From: Acidobacteriota bacterium
Lineage (GTDB): Bacteria; Acidobacteriota; Terriglobia; Terriglobales; Acidobacteriaceae
Reading direction: 5' to 3'
NCBI GenBank assembly: GCA_021778815.1
Contig: JAJYBW010000084.1
Coordinates: 1-10,980 of the forward strand
Length of the DNA: 10,980 bases
This document shows positions 6,512-10,980 of this stretch, piece after piece. The notes beneath the pieces are model-generated. The model was not told where the DNA came from, searched no databases, and saw only the letters and a program-made list of their open reading frames with translations. The position numbers were made by a program, and so were the translations under genes. The stretch's first letter is position 1. Each line of letters starts with the position of its first letter.

Positions 6512-8211
6512 GCGCCAAAGGCAAACAAGATATGACCCACAATCCAAAACACAATAGCATTTCCCTCACCGAAGGCCCCAGCCGCGCCGCTGCGCGTGCC
6601 ATGCTGCACGCCATCGGCTTCAATCGCGAAGACCTCGCCAAGCCCATCATCGGCATCGCCAACACGTGGACCGAAATTGGTCCCTGCAACTTCCATCTGC
6701 GCACAATCGCGGAGGCTGTGAAGCAAGGCATTCGCGATGCCGGCGGCACTCCCATGGAGTTCAACACCATCACTATTTCCGACGGCATCACCATGGGCAC
6801 GCAGGGCATGAAGGCCTCGTTGATCAGCCGCGAAGTGATTGCCGACTCTGTCGAACTGGTAGCTCGTGGAAATCTTTTCGACGGACTCGTCGCCATTGCT
6901 GGTTGCGACAAGAATATGCCGGGCACCGTAATGGCGCTGGCTCGCCTCGATATTCCCTCGCTGATGATTTACGGCGGCTCCATCGCGCCCGGTCATCTGA
7001 ACGGCAAAGATTTGACCGTGCAGGATGTCTTCGAGGCGCAAGGTTCCTTTGCCGCCGGCAAGATCGATGCTGACCAACTGAAGGCCGTCGAATTGAACGC
7101 ATGTCCAGGCGCCGGAGCCTGCGGTGGACAATTCACAGCCAACACCATGGCGATGGCCTGCGAATTTCTCGGCATCTCGCCCATGCACCTATCGGGCGTG
7201 CCGGCGCTTTCTCCAGAAAAGAATGCAGCCTGCCGTGCCGCCGGAGCCATGGTACTGGAGTTGGCGAAGAACGATCTGCGACCGTCAAAAATCATCACCC
7301 GCGCCTCATTGGAAAATGCAATTGCCAGCGTGGCTGCATCCGGTGGATCGACCAACGCCGTGCTGCACCTGATCGCGATTGCGCACGAGGCAGGCATCGA
7401 CCTGACCGTCGATGACTTCGATCGCATCAGCCGCAAGACGCCGCTGCTCGCCGATATGAAACCGGGCGGCCGCTATGTTGCCACGGATTATCAAGCGGCC
7501 GGCGGTAGTCGTTTGCTGGCGAAGCACATGCTCGCGGGAAATCTTCTGGACGGCAGTCAGATGAATGTCTCCGGACGCACCCTGGCGGAAGAGGCCGCGC
7601 TCGCCAAGGAGTTGTCCGGTCAGAAAGTGATTCACTCACTTGAAAACGCATTGAAGCCCACGGGCGGACTCGTGATCCTCAAAGGCAACATCGCTCCCGA
7701 AGGCTGCGTGATCAAAGTCGCCGGGCATGAGCGTCTCACCCATAGCGGTCCCGCTCGCGTTTTTGAAACTGAAGAGGCGGCCTTTCATGCCGTCGAGGCG
7801 CGCACTCTCCAGCCCAATGATGTGGTGGTCATCCGTAATGAAGGCCCTCGCGGTGGACCCGGTATGCGAGAAATGCTGCAGGTGACGGCCGCGATCGCTG
7901 GCATTCCAGAGTTGAGCGACACGGTTGCGCTGCTAACGGACGGCCGCTTCTCTGGTGCCACTCGCGGTCTAATGGCGGGCCATGTGTCCCCCGAAGCTGC
8001 TATGGGTGGTCCGATTGCCGCACTGCGCGACGGGGACACCATCGTCTTCGACATTCCCAAGCGTGAATTGCGCGTCGAGCTAGCGGACCAGGAACTTGCC
8101 GAGCGCATGAAGGATTGGAAAACGCCTGCTCCGAATTCTCCTCGCGGAGTGTTTCGGAAATATGCGGAGACAGTTTCTTCCGCTTCCCGTGGAGCCGTTA
8201 CGAATTATTAA
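6508..8211 (+). CDS. ilvD: Dihydroxy-acid dehydratase
   Basis: This iron-sulfur lyase turns 2,3-dihydroxyisovalerate and 2,3-dihydroxy-3-methylvalerate into the 2-oxo acids that precede valine, leucine and isoleucine. At 567 residues it has the usual length. Opening LTEGPSRAAARAML is typical. Candidate cluster cysteines are C60 (in GPCN), C133 (in GCDKNMPG) and C205 (in CPGAGACGGQFTANTM). The spacing is that of the IlvD/Edd family; I infer a [2Fe-2S] or [4Fe-4S] cluster but cannot tell which. Further landmarks are PTGGLVILKGNIAPEGCVIK, NEGPRGGPGMREML and TDGRFSGATRG in the C-terminal third. The GTG start with AAGGGAG upstream overlaps the leuD stop, and an internal ATG at 6532 would give a protein eight residues shorter. 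Context among leu and ilv genes favours this role over sugar-acid dehydratases. Confidence 0.96.
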   Translation: MSAKGKQDMTHNPKHNSISLTEGPSRAAARAMLHAIGFNREDLAKPIIGIANTWTEIGPCNFHLRTIAEAVKQGIRDAGGTPMEFNTITISDGITMGTQGMKASLISREVIADSVELVARGNLFDGLVAIAGCDKNMPGTVMALARLDIPSLMIYGGSIAPGHLNGKDLTVQDVFEAQGSFAAGKIDADQLKAVELNACPGAGACGGQFTANTMAMACEFLGISPMHLSGVPALSPEKNAACRAAGAMVLELAKNDLRPSKIITRASLENAIASVAASGGSTNAVLHLIAIAHEAGIDLTVDDFDRISRKTPLLADMKPGGRYVATDYQAAGGSRLLAKHMLAGNLLDGSQMNVSGRTLAEEAALAKELSGQKVIHSLENALKPTGGLVILKGNIAPEGCVIKVAGHERLTHSGPARVFETEEAAFHAVEARTLQPNDVVVIRNEGPRGGPGMREMLQVTAAIAGIPELSDTVALLTDGRFSGATRGLMAGHVSPEAAMGGPIAALRDGDTIVFDIPKRELRVELADQELAERMKDWKTPAPNSPRGVFRKYAETVSSASRGAVTNY

Positions 8212-8225
8212 TGAAGAGGATGATC

Positions 8226-10010
8226 ATGGATAAGCGTAAAAAAATAGCCGACACCCATCGCAACTCACCCGACACCGCCATCTACACCCAGCCGACGCCT
8301 TTGACCGGCGCAGAAACCGTGTGGGCAACTCTCGTCGGCGAAGGTGTGCGCGATGTATTCGGCTATCCCGGCGGCGCGATCCTTCCGGTGTACGATGCGC
8401 TGCGAAAGTTCCCCATCCGTCACATTCTGGTTCGCCATGAACAGGGTGCGGCCCACATGGCAGACGGCTATGCGCGTGCTTCCGGTAAGGTGGGCGTCGC
8501 CATGGCTACCTCTGGACCAGGCGCGACCAATCTCGTCACTGGCATCGCGACCGCCATGCTCGATTCCATCCCCATGGTCTGCATCACGGGTCAGGTTTCC
8601 AGCAAAGTTCTTGGTACCGACGCATTCCAGGAAGTCGATATAACCGGCATCACGCTCCCCATTACGAAGCACAACTTTCTGGTGCGTCGCACAGAAGATA
8701 TTGCCCCTGCGCTGCGAGAAGCGTTTCGCATTGCGCAGTCGGGACGACCGGGGCCCGTGCTGGTCGACATTACCAAAGATGCGCAGCAAAGCTCCGCCAT
8801 CTTTGACTTTGCTGCTGCCGCGCCACAACCCTATCGTCCCCACCCTATGCTCTCGGCGGATTCCACCTCAATCCGCGAAGCACTGGAGCTGTTGCGCACC
8901 GCGAAGCGTCCGCTCATTCTGGCCGGTCAAGGCATTCTCCATTCCGGCGCCATGGAACAAGTTCGCGCGCTGGCAGAACGGACGCAAACCCCCGTTGCCT
9001 GCACCCTGCTGGGGCTGACCGCCTTCCCTGCCTCGCATCCGCTCAATCTCGGCATGATGGGCATGCACGGTGAAAGCTGGGTGAACCATGCGATCCAACA
9101 GGCTGACCTGCTGATCGCGTGCGGCATGCGCTTCGACGATCGCGTCACCGGCTCGCTCTCCACCTACGCGCCCAACGCGAAGAAGATCCACATCGAGATC
9201 GATCCGGCGGAGATCAACAAAAATGTTCGCGTGGATGTCGGCCTGATCGGAGACTTAAAGGAAATTCTGGAGACTCTGTTGCCTCGCTTGCCGGGTCGCG
9301 ATGGCGCTGCCTGGCTGCACGCAATTTCCGCGATGAAGGGTGACGCTTCCGTCCATGACATTCAGCAGTTGCCAGACAATGGGCACCTGTATGCTGCGCA
9401 CGTCATCAATGATATCTGGCACGTCACCAACGGAGATGCGATTGTCGTCACCGACGTCGGCCAGCACCAGATGTGGGAAGCGCAGTATTACAAGCATGAC
9501 AGCCCACGCTCGCTGATCACCTCCGGCGGCCTGGGAACCATGGGGTTTGCGCTGCCCGCAGCCATCGGCGCCAAGCTGGCCTGCCCGGAAAAGGAGGTCT
9601 GGGTGGTTGCCGGAGACGGCGGCTTTCAAATGACCTGTCCGGAACTCGCGACCATCGTGCAGGAGCAGTTGAAGATCAATATCGCCATTGTCAACAATGG
9701 CTACCTGGGAATGGTGCGGCAGTGGCAGGAGAAGTTCTACGAAAAGAATTACGAGTGCACGCCGCTGATCAGTCCTGACTTCGTCAAGCTGGCGGACGCG
9801 CACGGAATTCGCGGTGCCCACGTGAACCGCCGCGCGGACGTCATCTCCACGGTCGAAACCGCACGCCAGCATCCCGGGGCATTTCTCATCGACTTCCACG
9901 TGGAGCAGGAAGATTCTGTCTATCCCATGATTGCTCCCGGAGCCGCATTGCATGAAATGATTCGGCGTCCGAAACATAACCCGCTGGTCGAAACAGCGAC
10001 AGAAGAGTAG
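8226..10010 (+). CDS. ilvB: Acetohydroxyacid synthase large (catalytic) subunit
   Basis: This thiamine diphosphate (ThDP)- and FAD-dependent enzyme joins two pyruvates, or pyruvate and 2-oxobutyrate, to the acetohydroxy acids that start valine and isoleucine synthesis. At 594 residues it has the three expected domains: N-terminal pyrimidine-binding with catalytic E72 in HEQGAAHMADGYAR, a central FAD-associated domain, and C-terminal pyrophosphate-binding with the ThDP motif from G463-D464-G to N490-N491. W500 in RQWQEKFY is the conserved active-site tunnel tryptophan. I chose ATG 8226, since GAGGA lies 5 nt upstream. Earlier in-frame ATGs at 8211 and 8220 lack such a site, and the frame stays open to 8115 only by chance within ilvD. 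The ilvD stop TAA overlaps the ATG at 8211. S125 stands where plant enzymes have the herbicide-contact proline. The regulatory subunit gene follows directly, so this is the biosynthetic AHAS and not a catabolic acetolactate synthase. Confidence 0.95.
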   Translation: MDKRKKIADTHRNSPDTAIYTQPTPLTGAETVWATLVGEGVRDVFGYPGGAILPVYDALRKFPIRHILVRHEQGAAHMADGYARASGKVGVAMATSGPGATNLVTGIATAMLDSIPMVCITGQVSSKVLGTDAFQEVDITGITLPITKHNFLVRRTEDIAPALREAFRIAQSGRPGPVLVDITKDAQQSSAIFDFAAAAPQPYRPHPMLSADSTSIREALELLRTAKRPLILAGQGILHSGAMEQVRALAERTQTPVACTLLGLTAFPASHPLNLGMMGMHGESWVNHAIQQADLLIACGMRFDDRVTGSLSTYAPNAKKIHIEIDPAEINKNVRVDVGLIGDLKEILETLLPRLPGRDGAAWLHAISAMKGDASVHDIQQLPDNGHLYAAHVINDIWHVTNGDAIVVTDVGQHQMWEAQYYKHDSPRSLITSGGLGTMGFALPAAIGAKLACPEKEVWVVAGDGGFQMTCPELATIVQEQLKINIAIVNNGYLGMVRQWQEKFYEKNYECTPLISPDFVKLADAHGIRGAHVNRRADVISTVETARQHPGAFLIDFHVEQEDSVYPMIAPGAALHEMIRRPKHNPLVETATEE

Positions 10011-10022
10011 GAGCCTGAACCT

Positions 10023-10622
10023 ATGTTGCATACCTTTGTAGCGCTGGTCGAGGACAAAACAGGATTGCTGGCTCGCGTGACGTCGCTCTTCCGGCGACTG
10101 AATGTGAACATTATTTCGCTGACCGTCGGCGGCACCGAAACCGCGGGCGTCTCGCGAACCACTATCGTCGCCGAAGCGGCAGAAGATCGCGCGCCGCGCA
10201 TTATGGCGTCCCTGTACAAACTGGAAGGCGTTCTGGATGTCGACGATGTAGGCCGCCACTCCGCCGTCATTCGCGAGCTGGCGATGTTGAAAATCGCGGC
10301 CGATCAAAATACTCGCTCGGATCTGTTTCAGCTAGCCGAGGTCTTTCGTGCCCGCATCGTCGATCTGGCGCCGGAATCAATGATGATGGAAATTACCGGC
10401 AGCGCCAGTAAAATCGAAGGACTGGTACAGATCTTGCTCCAGGGAAACTACCGTATCCTTGAAATGGCGCGTACCGGACGCATGGCGATGCGGCGCGGAC
10501 ATCACGCCAGTCGAGTGCTGGAAGCCCTCGGCGACACCACCCCGCGCATCGACCCAAAGACTTTTTCAGGCATTTTGAGACACGAAGCGCCCGACCTGCT
10601 TGAAGACGAAAGCCACGCATAA
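10023..10622 (+). CDS. ilvN: Acetohydroxyacid synthase regulatory subunit
   Basis: This small subunit binds and activates IlvB and confers feedback inhibition, usually by valine. An ACT domain fills about residues 3-75, opening TFVALVEDKTGLLARV. Compared with E. coli IlvH, the effector-site residues G14 and N29 are kept while N11 is Asp, a common variant. A second ACT-like domain (about 83-160) includes the conserved-looking ITGSASKIEGL. The length is 199 residues, against about 160-170 for typical IlvH/IlvN, the excess being a tail past about residue 160. TAGGAG overlapping the ilvB stop codon provides a ribosome site 9 nt before the ATG. It sits 12 nt after ilvB and 24 nt before ilvC, as in many ilvBNC operons. 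The symbol ilvH would be equally fair. Confidence 0.93.
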   Translation: MLHTFVALVEDKTGLLARVTSLFRRLNVNIISLTVGGTETAGVSRTTIVAEAAEDRAPRIMASLYKLEGVLDVDDVGRHSAVIRELAMLKIAADQNTRSDLFQLAEVFRARIVDLAPESMMMEITGSASKIEGLVQILLQGNYRILEMARTGRMAMRRGHHASRVLEALGDTTPRIDPKTFSGILRHEAPDLLEDESHA

Positions 10623-10646
10623 TTTACCCACACGGAGAGAAACGAT

Positions 10647-10980
10647 ATGGCGAAAACCTACCACGATGAAGATGCAGACCTGACATTGATCCGGCAGAAG
10701 AAGGTGGCCATTATCGGCTACGGCTCCCAAGGACATGCACACGCGCTCAACCTGAAAGATTCAGGCGTTGAAGTTCGCATCGGATTGCCCGAGGGCAGCA
10801 AATCCAAAGCCCGCGCGGAAAAGGTTGGCCTGCAGGTCATGACTACCGCCGATGCCGCCAAATGGGCAGACGTCATTATGGTGTTGACGCCGGACCAGAC
10901 GCAGGGGAAGATCTACGCCGACTCCATCGCTCCTTCCATGACGGCAGGCAAAACCCTGATGTTCGCGCATGGATTTAACA
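10647..10980 (+). CDS. ilvC: Ketol-acid reductoisomerase, 5' part (runs off edge)
   Basis: This Mg2+- and NAD(P)H-dependent enzyme isomerises and reduces acetohydroxy acids to the dihydroxy acids used by IlvD. Only the first 111 residues are in the window, about a third of a class I enzyme. The Rossmann fold is clear: KKVAIIGYGSQGHAHALNL (18-36) carries the dinucleotide-binding glycines, and GLPEGSKS (46-53) is the beta2-alphaB cofactor loop. The first loop residue is Pro48, where many NADPH-using relatives have Arg or Lys, while S51 and S53 are present. VIMVLTPDQTQ (76-86) and FAHGFN at the edge are typical. The ATG has GGAGAGA about 6 nt upstream and lies 24 nt after ilvN, so it belongs to the operon. 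The catalytic C-terminal knotted domain is outside the window. Confidence 0.94.
   Translation, partial: MAKTYHDEDADLTLIRQKKVAIIGYGSQGHAHALNLKDSGVEVRIGLPEGSKSKARAEKVGLQVMTTADAAKWADVIMVLTPDQTQGKIYADSIAPSMTAGKTLMFAHGFN

Noticed and set aside
6292..7188. Long minus-strand open frame (298 codons) opposite leuD and ilvD
   Set aside because: It lies fully opposite well-identified genes, its translation resembles no family I know, and it is explained by the codon bias of the coding strand.
8115..8225. Upstream extension of the ilvB frame into ilvD
   Set aside because: The extra 37 codons overlap the ilvD 3' end, show no family similarity, and ATG 8226 has a good ribosome site.
9255..10307. Long minus-strand open frame (350 codons) opposite ilvB and ilvN
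   Set aside because: Antisense shadow of two certain genes, with no ribosome site or recognisable domain.
1..10980. CRISPR arrays, tRNA or rRNA genes, insertion sequences, phage or defence genes
   Set aside because: I found no regularly spaced repeats, no RNA-gene signatures, no transposase-like frame and no terminal inverted repeats; the window is core metabolism apart from the left edge.

Overview
The window is a branched-chain amino acid (leucine, isoleucine, valine) biosynthesis locus from a bacterium. About 9 kb of the plus strand carries eight tightly packed genes in the order leuA-leuB-leuC-leuD-ilvD-ilvB-ilvN-ilvC. The last gene, ilvC, runs off the right edge. A LysR-family regulator lies divergently upstream of leuA, followed on the same (minus) strand by a small cupin gene. 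The left edge holds a decayed 3' end of a second LysR-type gene and otherwise no recognisable gene. Base composition is moderately GC-rich. The look of the LysR protein and the gene order make me think of Acidobacteriota, but this is an impression from memory and not a result.

Layout. Positions 1-354 hold no intact gene; 212-325 (minus) is a 37-codon LysR C-terminal remnant. Positions 355-840 (minus) encode a single-domain cupin with a GTG start. Positions 900-1823 (minus) encode a full-length LysR regulator. The 139-bp divergent spacer 1824-1962 is strikingly AT-rich and carries overlapping inverted repeats, which suit LysR binding and control of both directions. The biosynthetic genes then follow with gaps of 88 bp or less, including two stop/start junctions where neighbouring genes touch or overlap (leuD/ilvD share GTGA; ilvD stop overlaps a possible ilvB ATG).

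How the genes work together. IlvB+IlvN (acetohydroxyacid synthase), IlvC and IlvD make the 2-oxo acid precursors of valine and isoleucine. LeuA diverts 2-oxoisovalerate towards leucine, and LeuC+LeuD and LeuB complete the conversion to 2-oxoisocaproate. Only the final transaminase (IlvE) and threonine deaminase (IlvA) are missing from the visible part.

The main oddity is LeuA. It is 406 residues and stops right after the catalytic and linker part, so the C-terminal leucine-binding regulatory domain of ordinary LeuA (about 110-130 residues) is absent. The AHAS regulatory subunit IlvN is present with its valine-site residues largely intact. Feedback at the leucine branch may therefore be lost while feedback at the common AHAS step is kept. 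I did not find a new type of system; the points worth a second look are the short LeuA, the operator-like repeat cluster, and the LysR remnant flanking the cupin gene.
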